DNA of 64,000 nucleotides from Rebecca billardiae RCC1528 (GCA_965240325.2 OZ251238.1:682001-746000), one strand, 5' to 3'. Shown: positions 11,001 to 21,937, counted from the first letter of the stretch. Translations and numbers: made by a program. The notes: generated from the sequence alone by a model not told the origin.

Positions 11001-11089
11001 GGCGCTGGGGCTCAGGAACGCAGCGGCACCCGGACCGTGTTCTGACCAGAGTCTGAAATGGGTAAATACATAGTAAAAATAGAGTCTGA
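8041..11089. mobile_element. ~3-kb element with ~110-bp terminal inverted repeats
   Basis: The left end 8041-8152 and the complement of the right end 10987-11089 align over their whole length. Both begin TCAGACTCTATTTTT, share TATTTACCCA, then GCTGCGTTCCTGAGC and CAGCGCCAGAATTACGCGAG. A weaker outer match (GGCCAAYAAGYRC at about 7992 and 11115) may extend the repeats. The trinucleotide ACT abuts both ends and could be a target duplication. The interior is GC-rich and has only unremarkable frames, with no transposase motif seen, so this looks like a non-autonomous DNA element. Confidence 0.65.
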
Positions 11090-11428
11090 ACTATAGAGGA
11101 AGTGCTTGTTGGCCCAATATCGCTCTGAAGTCATCATCTATAGGCATCCATTGAGGTCCTCCTGTGCAGTTTTCACGAGTGACTTCATGAAGGAGCTCAC
11201 AGTGCCCGTCTCTGGCAGGGGTCTGAACCGAACTGTCCGAAGCCAGAGCCTGCTCAGCAGTCAACTAATTACAACGGCTCACTCGCTCAAGATCGACCCA
11301 ATAAGACAGACAAGCAGAGTAGTGCTGCTGCATGCTGTGCTGCATGCTCAGCAGCAGTCATATATCGTCGGCGTCACGTACTACGTAGGTCTACGCTCGT
11401 GTGAACACCCAGTCCGACCTGCACGAGT
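11090..11428. other. Intergenic, 3' flank of TPP enzyme
   Basis: Lower-GC spacer after the inverted-repeat element. It contains a CTGCTGCATG...CAGCAGCAG imperfect palindrome near 11325-11360, which could fold at the RNA level. No gene seen. Confidence 0.4.
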
Positions 11429-12405
11429 TCACAGCTGCACGAACGCGGCGGCGAGTGAGCTGCGCCCCTCGCGCCGCACGAGCAGCGCCTCGATCAGCCT
11501 CGGGCCGTCCGCGCCGGCGGCGAACGAGGCGCGGAGCGCATCGGCCAGCGCCTCGACGGTGCTGACGCGCTCGGCCTGCACGCCGCAGCCCTGCGCTAGG
11601 TGCAGCTGCACGCGCGCAGGGGGCGGGGCGCGCGGGGTGCACCGTGAGCGCGCGCTCGACAGCTGCCGCGCCCTTCGCTGCGTCCGCGGCAAACCCCGTG
11701 GGCTCGCACGGCGGGCGGGGGCACTGCCCCGGCGGCTGGCACGTACCCAGTCCAGCGGCGGGTGGGAGAGCGACATCAGACCGTCCACCCGCCGCGCCTG
11801 CTCCGCCACGTCCGCGCGCGCGCTCGGCTCGGCCGCGCGCGCGTGCGCCGGACTCTGCATCCGCATCTCCAGCTGCAGGATGTTGTACGCGTCGTTCGCG
11901 CACACCACGACGGTGAGGTTGTGCAGCTGCGCGCGCGCCATCGTCCACAACGCCTGCGCGTCGGGCGGGGGCGCGCGGGGGCTCGGCTGCGGCCGGCCGA
12001 CACGCGGCTGTGCCGAGCGGGCGCGCGGGGCGGGAAGCCGGACTACGGACCGACACAGCGACACGCGCGAGGCTGTCTGTCCCCACTGGGGGCGGCCCAA
12101 AGCTCGGCGCGGCGCATCGCTCGCGCGCACCTGCACCGAGTACATCCCCGAGCCGTCCGCCTGCAGGGCGAGCACGTGGCGCTCGGGGCAGGCGACGGCC
12201 GCGCCGAGCGCCATCGGCAGCCCGCTGCCGATCGCACCGCCGGTGAGCGCAAGGTGCGAAAACGCATGCGCGCAGCCCTCCGACTCGGCCCAGTACTGCG
12301 TGCCCGAGGTGAGCGACTCGTCCACGACGATGGCGCCCGCCGGCTGCAGCGCGGCGACCGTTGCGCACAGCTTGGCCGCGCTCAGCGGCCCGCCTGCCGG
12401 CACCA

Positions 12406-12441
<36 letters not shown>

Positions 12442-14295
12442 TCGTCACGCCGCGCGCGGCGCGCAGCGCGGCCGCGAGCGCGCGCAGGACACCGCTGAGG
12501 TCTGCCTCGTCCAGCTGTGTGACAAGGGGCGGCGGGCGAGCCGTGCCCGCGCCGTCCTGCGACGCGCCCGCCGGCACCAGCTCGCTCGGTCCGTCCTTGT
12601 ACCCGAACTGCGCGACGGGCGCGCGCGTGCCGCACAGCACGAGCGCGCCGAAGCCGCGCAGGTAGCGCTCAGCCTGCGCGGGGAAATACGGCAGACGCTG
12701 CAAGCGCGCGTGCGCGCCGCCGCGCTCGACCCGCGAGAAGCTGCTGACCACCGCGACCTCACTGCCGCGGCCGGCGGCGGCGGCGGCCGGCGGCACGGCC
12801 TCGCGAGACGGCGCCGCGGCCGGGGCATTCAGGACGTCGCGCACGGCGGCGGCGGCTGCGACGATGTCCGCGTCCGCGCACGCAGTCCCACCGAGCAGCA
12901 GCAGCACACGCCCTGGCCCTGGCCCGGAGCGCGCCGCCTCGGGCTGCTGCGCGGCCGCGCCGCCGAGCACGCCGTCCTCGGCGGGCACGCCGTCGACGAG
13001 ACGCGCCAGCGCAGCCGCCACGCGCTCAACCCGCTCCGCGCTCGGCGAGTGGCCGCACCCCTGCGCCGCCTCCGCCGCGCAGCTCGATTCAAACGAGAGA
13101 GTGATCGGGTCGGCGGCCGCGACGCCGGCCCCCGTGCTGTCGTCGTCGCCAGGCCCGCCCGCCTCGAGCCCTGCGTCAGCGCCGCGCGCCCCCGCGAGCA
13201 GCGCGCGGACGACGCGCGCGGGCACGCCGCCGGCGCTCGTGCGCGCGCGCCCGAGCATGCCGTCCAACTGCCCGGACACGCTCTGGGCGAGGGCCGCAGG
13301 AGCCGAGCGCGCGCCGAGGGGAGCGGAAGACTCGGCGCCGCCGTCGCGCTCCGCGCCGCAGGCTGGCGCGCGCGGGCTTGGCGGCGGGCTGCGCAGGCAC
13401 GGCGCGAGGGCGCCCGCGGGGCACGCCTCCCACGAGAGGTCGTGCGCGAGCACGAGCGCGGCGACGCGGCCTGTGCCGAGCGGGCCGGCGGGCGTGTCGT
13501 TGGCGGCGGTGAGCACCGGTGGCCAGAGCGTGTGCGCGAGCGCGGCGCACGCCTCCGCCGCCACCTCCGACGGCGCGCGCGGCGTGCGCACCGCTCCGGC
13601 CTCGCACACCTACGCGACGGCGCGGCATGCGCACGCACGCGTGCGAGCGCGTGAGCGCACGCGGGGCGCACGCCCGCGCTGCTCGGCGTCCTCCCGAGAG
13701 AGTGCGAGGTGCGGTGCGTCGAACACGCGCCGCGCTTCGGGGGCGCGGGGTCGGGCGCACGGCGGGCGCGCGGGCGCACCGTCGCGGCGAGGCCCGCGAT
13801 GTCCGAGCACAGCGGCGCGTCCGACGCCTGGTGCCAGGTGGCCATGTCCCCGACGAGTACGAGGACGGGCGTGCACGCGCGCTTCGCGTTGTGAAGGTTT
13901 GCCAGGCCATTCGCGAGGCCCGGGCCGAGGTGGAGGAGGACGAGGGCGGGGCGGCCGGTCATCCGCGCGTACCCGTCCGCCGCGCCCGTCGCGACGTTCT
14001 CGTGCAGGCACAGGATCGGCCGGATCGACGGCGTCGCCTTGAGTGCGTCGACAATGTGCATCTCCGTCGTGCCTGCGCGCGTCAGCGCCAGGGACGTGTC
14101 GGCGGCGACGCGCGCGCACACGCGCGGACGCGGAGATGCGCGGTGCTGGGCGCGAGGGGCTGGATGCAGGGAGCGGGCGGGAGTGCGCGCGAGCTCAAGC
14201 GCGCGCGCACCTGGGTTGGCGAAGCACACGCGCACCCCCGCGTGCGCGCATATCCGGAGCACCACCTCAGCGCCGGCCGGCGCCGCGTCCGCCAT
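11429..14295 (-). CDS. Thiamine-diphosphate enzyme, acetolactate synthase-like
   Basis: Five exons, read on the minus strand: 14295-14211, 14072-13780, 13609-12131, 11953-11747 and 11605-11429 (introns 138, 170, 177 and 141 nt), giving 746 residues. Exon 1 runs into exon 2 as CFANPGTTEMHIVDAL, a signature of bacterial acetolactate-synthase-like proteins. Glu53 in CLHENVATG is the catalytic glutamate that activates the cofactor. The cofactor-binding block reads ADGS at 610-613, with Ala for the first Gly of the usual GDG, and Asn639 lies at the expected spacing. Such enzymes decarboxylate 2-oxo acids; the exact substrate is unknown. Exon 3 carries long Ala/Gly/Pro-rich insertions, including an 11-proline run, making it longer than the usual ~550 residues. 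Its start lies 119 bp from a divergent methyltransferase gene. No targeting peptide is obvious. Confidence 0.85.
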
Positions 14296-14414
14296 ATTGT
14301 CGTCGCCGCGCGAAAGGCGAAAGACGAGTGGTCCGGGTGCTTGAACGTTCCGGACCCTTGCTTCCCTGCCGCCGCCGCGCCCGTCCACTCGTAGACGAGC
14401 GTGCTCACCCCGCG
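14296..14414. promoter_or_regulatory. Bidirectional promoter region
   Basis: Only 119 bp separate the ATG of the TPP enzyme (minus) from the first ATG of the methyltransferase (plus), so both must be driven from here or from within each other's 5' ends. No TATA box is visible. Confidence 0.55.
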
Positions 14415-15128
14415 ATGCGCGGCCGCCTGGTGCGCGGCTTTGGCCGACCATGTATCGCCATGCTATCCGGGCAGTCTGGTCGCACCTCGCCGTCCCTCTC
14501 GGGCATGCGCGTGGCGCCCGCCGAGACGCAGAGCACCTACGACGAATGGGCTGGCGCCTACGAGACGGACGTGCGCTCGTGGGGGTACGATGCGCCCGAG
14601 TTCGTCGCGCGCATGCTGAGCGCGCACGCCTGGCGGCTCGGCATGCCCGCGGATGACGTGCGCGTGCTCGACGCCGGGGCGGGCAGCGGCCTCCTCGGGC
14701 GCGCGCTCGCGGAGGTCAACTTTTCAAAACACATCACGGCCACCGACCTTTCCGCCGAGATCCTCCGGTTGGCCGAGGGCACGTGCGTGTACGAGCGCAC
14801 CGAGGTGGCCGATCTGAACGAAGGGCTCACAGCCTTTGCTGCGGGCGAGTTCGACGCGGTCGGCTGCGTCGGCGTGCTCACGTACCTCGACCCCGGGCGC
14901 ACACCGTGCGCGCTGGACGAGCTCGTGCGCGTGACGCGCGCCGGCGGGCTCATTGCGTACACCGGCCGCACGGATCGGCTGCACGAGTGGGCGCCGGTGG
15001 AGAGCCGGCTGAGCGACGCGCGCGCGTGGGAGGTACTCGAAGTGTCGCCGCCGCTCGCGTACCTGCCCGGGCACGCGGAGTATGCGGACAAGATCCAGTG
15101 CGTGGTGACCGTGTGCCAAGTCCTATGA
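14415..15128 (+). CDS. SAM-dependent methyltransferase, METTL27-like
   Basis: Intronless, 237 residues from ATG 14415; a second ATG at 14460 is also plausible. After a short leader, the protein reads YDEWAGAYETDVRSWGYDAP, typical of the animal Williams-Beuren region methyltransferase METTL27 and relatives. Motif I (SAM-binding glycine loop) is VLDAGAGSGLLG at residues 84-95. The acidic residue of motif II is in ITATDLSAEILRLAE. FDAVGCVGVLTYLDPG is the motif IV region. It is a class I Rossmann-fold methyltransferase; the substrate of this family is not established. It is head-to-head with the TPP enzyme. Confidence 0.8.
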   Translation: MRGRLVRGFGRPCIAMLSGQSGRTSPSLSGMRVAPAETQSTYDEWAGAYETDVRSWGYDAPEFVARMLSAHAWRLGMPADDVRVLDAGAGSGLLGRALAEVNFSKHITATDLSAEILRLAEGTCVYERTEVADLNEGLTAFAAGEFDAVGCVGVLTYLDPGRTPCALDELVRVTRAGGLIAYTGRTDRLHEWAPVESRLSDARAWEVLEVSPPLAYLPGHAEYADKIQCVVTVCQVL

Positions 15129-15478
15129 GTCTGTTAGCGGGGTCTGAGCCGTGCCATTGCCAAGCCTCACGCCCTCAGCCACCCTTTAGAGAGCTCGTCG
15201 ACGTCGCTGCTGCAAGTGCTCGTCCGGCACCACGCCCACGAAAAATTTGACGATGAGCGAACTTGACGCGTTCATCAAGGAAAGCGTGCGCGCTGCCTTG
15301 AATTCACAGGCCTGCGCCCGCGGCCGCGGAGCCGTCACGCTGCAGCAGCCGGAACTCGGCGGTGACTGAGGCCTGAGCGTCGCTCGCTGCGTATATATAT
15401 AATAATATACTACTATATATATGTGTATAATCCACTTCGTTAATATAATACGGATGGTCTACACAAATATATTCATAG

Positions 15479-15480
15479 TA

Positions 15481-15507
<27 letters not shown>
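15479..15507. repeat. (TA)n microsatellite
   Basis: About 29 bp of uninterrupted TA dinucleotides within an AT-rich patch. Confidence 0.9.
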
Positions 15508-15511
<4 letters not shown>

Positions 15512-15591
15512 CATATGCACACCATCTGAGCTGCTAGCAGGCTCGGCTCAGGCGCTCCGAGCCGTGCCACTGCATTCAGCCGGTCGACAAG

Positions 15592-15653
15592 CAGTCAAGC
15601 TACCAGCTATAAGATTTGGTGAGACGCATGCAGTGCTCTGTGCTGAATGGCCT
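15592..15653 (+). repeat. Short dispersed repeat related to 25.35 kb
   Basis: The block gctaccagc...aagatttggtgaga, followed by tgcagtg, recurs near 25351-25390 with small gaps. It marks a dispersed repeat family of unknown type. Confidence 0.45.
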
Positions 15654-16203
15654 GCAACTTGACCCCTCCGTTTAGCTGGGCTACGAACAAATATTCTGGA
15701 TGTCTTGAGAATTCTCATCGCGCGTTCTATTATTGTAAAGATTGGCGCTGCACGTGATACAGCAGCAGCGGATAATACGTACAAGTCATGCAATTCGAGA
15801 TATATCCATCATTGATTACGACCGGTGCGCACACTTATCTCTCTGAGCTAGTACATAGTGCAAACGCTGTTGCGACCCGTCCTGCGTCCATATACTCGTA
15901 CAGGAGTACTTATTACTGTGTGCACGTTAAAACATAGTAAACTGTATACTCCTGTTCATCCAATATCTGTTTCAGACTCATAGCCTATTCCCGAGCTGAC
16001 GGTTGTAATCTCGTCGATTACGAGAGCACGAGTGCGTGTCGAGTACTGAGTAGCTACTGTGTGTAGTCTTGGATATGGCGTCAATCAGTAATCACGCGCC
16101 TTATAACCAAGTGTGCACGTTATAAATCATCGTAAATATAACTACTGTATACTTCCGACGTACTGATATCTAGACGATATATGTACATCAAGTATAAGCT
16201 CGC

Positions 16204-16205
<2 letters not shown>

Positions 16206-16276
<71 letters not shown>
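16206..16276. repeat. (TA)n microsatellite
   Basis: About 71 bp of perfect TA repeats; able to extrude as a cruciform and likely length-variable. Confidence 0.95.
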
Positions 16277-16279
<3 letters not shown>

Positions 16280-18312
16280 GTTACTGTTACGGCCTAGCCA
16301 AGCTGTATCTGTGCCGCAGTGCGCCGCCGGACCCGTAGCACTACGACTTGCTGTTGCGTACGAATCCAAACGATGTGGGAAGCCTGCCTCATTCGTGACA
16401 TGTCTACCCCGCCGACGCTCATCGCAAGGTGTGTGCGGCAGCTCGAGGCGCTCTTCCAACGCGATGCCAGCGACGTGCACGCAGCCATCTGGTGCGGACA
16501 CGCTCTACCCACGCCGCCCTGCGCCGGTACCTGCTGCAGCAGTGCATGCGGTTCCATCTGGCGCCTTCACCGAGGATGTCGTCTGCTCATCATCGACGAC
16601 GCATCATCGACTCGCTGCGCACCTGACTAACTGGTCCTGCCAGCCGCACCTTAGTAGCTGATCCTCAGTCGTGCTCTCTTGCGGGCTTGTCAGTGACGAC
16701 GACTGTCGGTACGTCGTCGTAGTCGTAACGTATAGTACGACGACGGGTACTGCTACGTACTCAGATGAAAAACTGTGCCCTGGCGGGCGGGGGTGTCGGC
16801 GGGCCGTGCCAGTGCTCACAGTGCTGTCGCAATGTTTCCTCTGCGGCGGGTTCGCGTCTTTTCACATTCGCTCGTGGCCGTGGGTGACGGACAGTCGGAC
16901 CAGTGACACCTGAAGTTCTCACCAGGCGAGTGTACACGTCCGTGCGCTAATCAGCGAGGCCCACACCCACGAGGAAATGTGCAGCACGCGGGGCGGGGCG
17001 GGTTGCCCGTTGCTCCGCGCGAGCGCGGGTACGCGGTGTATGTGCCGCCTGCCAGCCGAGAGCGGTCGTCGCGAGGATGCTTGCCGATGTCCGCTCCGGG
17101 CATGATGGGCTCGGCGCAGGTCGCGTTGACATCGTACACGGCCGCCAGGCTGAGTACGAGCGCGTTGACGTTCACGCGGTCGTCGCTCTTCGCCTCTTTG
17201 ACAGGTCTGGCGCCCGCGTGTTTGGCGGCACGAGGAGCTGTTGGTTGTGCGCGCGCGCGCACAGCGACAGCGTGTGCCACTCGCGATCGAGAGTGGGCAC
17301 GAGCTGCTCGAGCAAACACACGAATCGCAGCGCATCCGTCACCGACGTCCCTCGTCCCGCAGCGCCTGCGCCATGCTCGACGTTTCATCTCTCTGCGGAT
17401 GGCATCACGGGCTTGTCTGCGTCGCGCTGCGGCGAGGGTCGCCAACTCGCGAAGACACGGTTGCTGCCACGGCGACAGACCCGGGAGGTGCGTCCGCTGC
17501 GCGTCGTACGCCGTTGGCGCTGCGTTTCCGTCGCATTGGTCACCGTCGACGCCATGCAGGCCGGACGTGGGCTTCGGCTGAGGGACCGCGAGCGAAGCAG
17601 AGTCCGGCGCGCGGATTCCGGCGATCGAGTTCCCCGGAAGGCCGCGCCAAATCTTGCGTCGCGTGCGATGGCGCTCCCGCCCGCGAGACACCTCGTCATG
17701 AGGGCCTTTCCGCACCGAGCCCGACGCGCGGCGGTGGATCGCGCGAGGCGGCTGTCGTGCGCAGCGCTTGATGCTATGACCAGTGCGAGCGCTCGACGTG
17801 CAAGTCGGGCGAGGACCGCCCCAGGTCGCACGATCGTGTCGACGCGCCGAGCGTACCTCCAAACGCGTCGACTTTGGCCCCCGTTCGACCTGCACGCGAG
17901 ACGACGAGGGCAGCAATCGCGAATCGGGCGAAAATGTCCCTCGGGAGTCCTCGCGCGATGTCCGCGCCGGCGTTGGATCTGGCGCGCGCCGCCCACGCGC
18001 TCCGCGCCGTGACGCACTCGCTTTTCGGCCGAGCGTCCCCAGTGGGAGCTGCGAGGGCGCCCGGTAGTGAGCGAGGCGATTTCTTTTCTTGGCGAGGCGA
18101 TTTTCTTTTCCGCGCCACCATTTCTTTCGGTTTTCCTACCGGGTTTACGGCCCGCCCGGGCCGCCCCATTCCGGGAAGGATACGAATTATTCGCGTTATC
18201 GAGTGATCGAGTCGCGCGGGGCTCGAGCTCGTCTTTTCCACCCGCGCCCACCCGGGCTACGCCGCCGGGCGACGCGCGCGCCAGCCGGTGCGCTGCGCAC
18301 ACGCTGGCCGGC

Positions 18313-21183
18313 ATGATCGATGTGAGGAGCCGCATGTGTGATCACGCGGGCTGCACCACGCATGCTTCGTTCGGCATGGCGGGCGGCGCGTGCGCCAGCC
18401 GCTGCGCTACGCACAAGCTGGCCGGCATGGTCAACCTGAAGCACCGTAAGTGCGATCATGCGGGTTGCACCAAGGCGCCTTCATTCGGCATGCCGGGCGA
18501 GAAGCGCGCCAGCCGGTGCGCCACGCACAAGCTGGCCGGCATGGTCGACGTGGTGAACCGCAAGTGTGACCACGCGGACTGCACCAAGGCGCCTTCGTTC
18601 GGCATGCCGGGCGACTCGCGCGCCAGCCGGTGCGCCACTCACAAGCTGGCCGGCATGGTGAACGTGGTGAGCCCCAACTGTGATCACGCGGACTGCACCA
18701 AGTGGCCTTTGTTCGGCATGCCGGGCGACGCGCGCGCCAGCCGGTGCGCCACGCACAAGCTGGCCGGCATGGTCGACTTGAAGAACCGCAAGTGCGATCA
18801 TGCGGGTTGCACCAAGCATCCTTCTTACGGCATGCCGGGCGAGAAGCGCGCCAGCCGGTGCGCCACTCACAAGCTGGCCGGCATGGTGAACGTTAGGAGC
18901 CCCAACTGTGATCACGCGGACTGCACCAAGCAGCCTGCGTTCGGCATGCCGGGCGACTCGCGCGCCAGCCGGTGCGCCACTCACAAGCTGGCCGGCATGG
19001 TGAACGTGGTGAGCCCCAAGTGTGATCACGCGGACTGCACCAAGGGGCCTTCGTTCGGCATGCCGGGCGACTCGCGCGCCAGCCGGTGCGCCACTCACAA
19101 GCTGGCCGGCATGGTCGACGTGAGGAGCCCCAAGTGTGATCACGCGGACTGCACCAAGGGGCCTTCGTTCGGCATGCCGGGCGACGCGCGCGCCAGCCGA
19201 TGCGCCATGCACAAGCTGGCAGGCATGGTCGGCATGAGGGGCTCCAACTGTGATCACGCGGACTGCACCAAGGGGCCTTCGTACGGCATGCCGGGCGACT
19301 CGCGCGCCAGCCGGTGCGCCACTCACAAGCTGGCCGGCATGGTGAACGTGGTGAGCCCCAAGTGTGATCACGCGGACTGCACCAAGGGGCCTTCGTACGG
19401 CATGCCGGGCGACGCGCGCGCCAGCCGCTGCGCTACGCACAAGCTGGCAGGCATGGTCAACGTGGTGAGCCCCCAGTGCGATCACGCTGGCTGCACCAAG
19501 GGGCCTTCGTTTGGCATGCCGGGCGAGAAGCGCGCCAGCCGGTGCGCCACGCACAAGCTGGCCGGCATGGTCGACGTGGTGAGCCGCAAGTGTGATCACG
19601 CGGACTGCACCAAGGCGCCTTCGTTCGGCATGCCGGGCAACTCGCGCCCCAGCCGGTGCGCTACGCACAAGCTGGTCGGCATGGTCGCCATGAATAACCG
19701 CACGTGTGATCACGCTGGCTGCACCGCACGGTCTTACTTTGGCATGCCGGCTGACGAGCGCGCCAGCCGGTGCGCTGAGCACAAGCTGGCCGGCATGGTC
19801 AACGTGAGTAGCCCCAGGTGTGATCACGCGGGCTGCACCACACGGCCTTCGTGCGGCATGCCGGGCGACGCGCGTGCCAGCCGGTGCGCTACGCACAAGC
19901 TGGCCGGCATGATCGACCTGAGGCACCCCAAGTGTGATCACGCAGGCTGCACCAAGGTGCCTTCATTCGGCATGCCGGGCGAGAAGCGCTCCAGCCGGTG
20001 CGCTTCGCACAGGCTGCCCGACATGGTCAACGTGAGGAGCCGGCTGTGTGAGCACGCGGGCTGCACCAAGTGGCCTTCGTTCGGCATGCCGGGCGACTCG
20101 CGCGCCAGCCGGTGCGCCACTCACAAGCTGGCCGGCATGGTGAACGTGGTGAGCCCCAACTGTGATCACGCGGACTGCACCAAGCAGCCTGCGTTCGGCA
20201 TGCCGGGCGACGCGCGCGCCAGCCGGTGCGCCACGCACAAGCTGGCCGGCATGGTAAACGTGGCGAAGCTCACGACGTGTCATCACGATGGTTGCACCAA
20301 GAGGCCTGTGTTCGGCATGGCGGGCGACGCGCGCGGCAGCCGGTGCGCTATGCACAAGCTGGCCGGCATGGTCGACGTGGTGAGCCGCAAGTGTGATCAC
20401 GCCGGCTGCACCAAGGGGCCTGTGTTCGGCATGCCGGGCGAGAAGCGCGCCAGCCGGTGCGCCACGCACAAGCTGGCCGGCATGGTGAACGTGGGCAGCG
20501 TCCCCAAGCGCAGGCTGGAGCATGGCACCGAAGGCCAGGGCACGCGCGCCGCGAAGCGATGGCGCACTCACAGCAGCCACATCGCCGCCGTTTCGGACGT
20601 CCCGCAGCTGCTATCGCCACCGCCGCCACTGGTGGCAGTTGGCACGCCACTGGTGGCATTCGGCATCCCACTGGTCGCAGTCAGCACAGTCCGCTGGCGC
20701 TCGCCATATGGCACGATCCATCCGGTTGGCGACGGGGTGGTCAATGGTTATGGTGGTGCCTGGGCCCTGGACGAGCAGCATCTGTGTGGCAATGCAGGTG
20801 ACGCAACTCGGGCTGCGCCTGGCTGGGCTGGCATCTACGACCAGGGACTACCAGCAGGCATCAACACCACCGCTGCGCCAGCACTAGCATTATCATCGAT
20901 GGCGGCTGGAGCAGGTGCAGGATGGCAGCAAACGCCACAGGTCGCGCCTGCGGTGACGGCGAGCAGGGCCCTGGTCGACAATGCTGGCGGCTCAGAAGCG
21001 CGTCACACTCACAGCTCCGGGGTCTTGAGACCGCTGCTCGAGAGATGCAACGGTGCAGGTTACCTCCGAACAGTACCACCACACTGCGACGACACAGGTC
21101 ACGCTGCTGAATCTGACGACGACCATTGGACAGTCATGTCTTTGGATCTGCCGTCGGATGATGATGACGACTCGTATTATTAA
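18313..21183 (+). CDS. EsV-1-7 repeat protein (19 repeats)
   Basis: 956 residues from the first in-frame ATG at 18313; the frame is open back to a stop at 18064. Nineteen tandem 38-residue units fit C-x4-C-x16-C-x2-H-x12 exactly, apart from one 39-residue unit. A typical unit starts CDHAGCTKxPSFGMPG and continues with SRCATHKLAGMV. This is the EsV-1-7 cysteine-rich motif, named after an Ectocarpus virus gene and known from the brown algal developmental regulator IMM; the Cys3His pattern suggests metal binding. Half a unit precedes ATG 18313, so the true start may lie in an unidentified upstream exon. After the array come basic clusters (PKRR, RAAKRWR), a Pro/Val-rich stretch and an acidic end (SDDDDDSYY), suggesting a nuclear protein. 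The molecular function is unknown. Confidence 0.85.
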   Translation: MIDVRSRMCDHAGCTTHASFGMAGGACASRCATHKLAGMVNLKHRKCDHAGCTKAPSFGMPGEKRASRCATHKLAGMVDVVNRKCDHADCTKAPSFGMPGDSRASRCATHKLAGMVNVVSPNCDHADCTKWPLFGMPGDARASRCATHKLAGMVDLKNRKCDHAGCTKHPSYGMPGEKRASRCATHKLAGMVNVRSPNCDHADCTKQPAFGMPGDSRASRCATHKLAGMVNVVSPKCDHADCTKGPSFGMPGDSRASRCATHKLAGMVDVRSPKCDHADCTKGPSFGMPGDARASRCAMHKLAGMVGMRGSNCDHADCTKGPSYGMPGDSRASRCATHKLAGMVNVVSPKCDHADCTKGPSYGMPGDARASRCATHKLAGMVNVVSPQCDHAGCTKGPSFGMPGEKRASRCATHKLAGMVDVVSRKCDHADCTKAPSFGMPGNSRPSRCATHKLVGMVAMNNRTCDHAGCTARSYFGMPADERASRCAEHKLAGMVNVSSPRCDHAGCTTRPSCGMPGDARASRCATHKLAGMIDLRHPKCDHAGCTKVPSFGMPGEKRSSRCASHRLPDMVNVRSRLCEHAGCTKWPSFGMPGDSRASRCATHKLAGMVNVVSPNCDHADCTKQPAFGMPGDARASRCATHKLAGMVNVAKLTTCHHDGCTKRPVFGMAGDARGSRCAMHKLAGMVDVVSRKCDHAGCTKGPVFGMPGEKRASRCATHKLAGMVNVGSVPKRRLEHGTEGQGTRAAKRWRTHSSHIAAVSDVPQLLSPPPPLVAVGTPLVAFGIPLVAVSTVRWRSPYGTIHPVGDGVVNGYGGAWALDEQHLCGNAGDATRAAPGWAGIYDQGLPAGINTTAAPALALSSMAAGAGAGWQQTPQVAPAVTASRALVDNAGGSEARHTHSSGVLRPLLERCNGAGYLRTVPPHCDDTGHAAESDDDHWTVMSLDLPSDDDDDSYY
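18337..20506 (+). repeat. 114-bp tandem coding repeat, 19 units
   Basis: Each unit encodes one EsV-1-7 motif. Units 3-10 are especially alike, sharing blocks such as gtgatcacgcggactgcacc, which indicates recent unit duplication or gene conversion within the array. Confidence 0.95.
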
Positions 21184-21756
21184 TATACCGTTGACGACTA
21201 CGATCGGTCATCATCAGACCCAACGCAGCGGTAGCCTTGATGAGTAATGTCGCGTATATAGTACGGTAGTAGTCCCGTCCGTGCTGGCGAGCAGCCGTGC
21301 TATATATATTATGGCCGCATCGACATCGTCCGGCCGGCGCGGCCGATCGACTATTCGACTGCGCGCTGCTATCATCGAGTAGTTATACAAGCAGCGCTAA
21401 CTGCTAGTCAGATCATCAGCGCGGCAAGCACGTCGCAGCCGCAAGTACCCTGGTGGCACAGTGGGCTGCGACCACTCGGACCTCCACTTGGAGGTATCCC
21501 AACTGTCGATCGACTAACGTCGCCGATCTGGTGACTGCGCCGCAGTGGGCACAACATTATTATTTAAGCTACTACGACATCATATTACATTGGCATTGCT
21601 AATCATGCGGCGAACAAAGATGAAGGAACAAGGACCGCTTGTCATAGAATCCGGTAAATGTAAAATCATCTCATCGTCAGTAAAATGGAATGTGGGCGGT
21701 AATCGGGCGGCTCGACAGATGCTCGTCGCAACCGTGTTACTGCAGACGACTACGAA
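21184..21756. other. Intergenic, no gene seen
   Basis: Lower-GC 3' flank of the EsV-1-7 gene leading into a long CA repeat. No recognisable gene. Confidence 0.5.
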
Positions 21757-21901
<145 letters not shown>

Positions 21902-21937
21902 TATGTATGTACGTATATATATATGCATGCATCAACA

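Larger units (their letters stand above)
15129..18312. other. AT-rich and unassigned intergenic region
   Basis: From 15.4 to 16.3 kb the DNA is AT-rich and holds two TA microsatellites. From 16.9 to 18.3 kb it is GC-rich with long overlapping frames on both strands but no recognised family. A half EsV-1-7 unit (about 18265-18312) is open in frame upstream of the next gene's first ATG, so an upstream exon of that gene may lie here. Confidence 0.4.

Noticed and set aside
11954-12130. Reading exon 3 and exon 4 of the TPP enzyme as one continuous frame
   Set aside because: The 177-nt intervening stretch is open only by chance. It interrupts the conserved SGMYSVQALWTMAR joint, and removal at GTGCGC...GCAG restores it.
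16951-17700. Minus-strand frames with faint resemblance to histone H3 (LAAVYDVNATCAEP, IMPGADIG) and H4 (GNSIAGIRAP)
   Set aside because: Only scattered residues match, in broken context, with no complete core-histone helix. Chance similarity in GC-rich frames is more likely.
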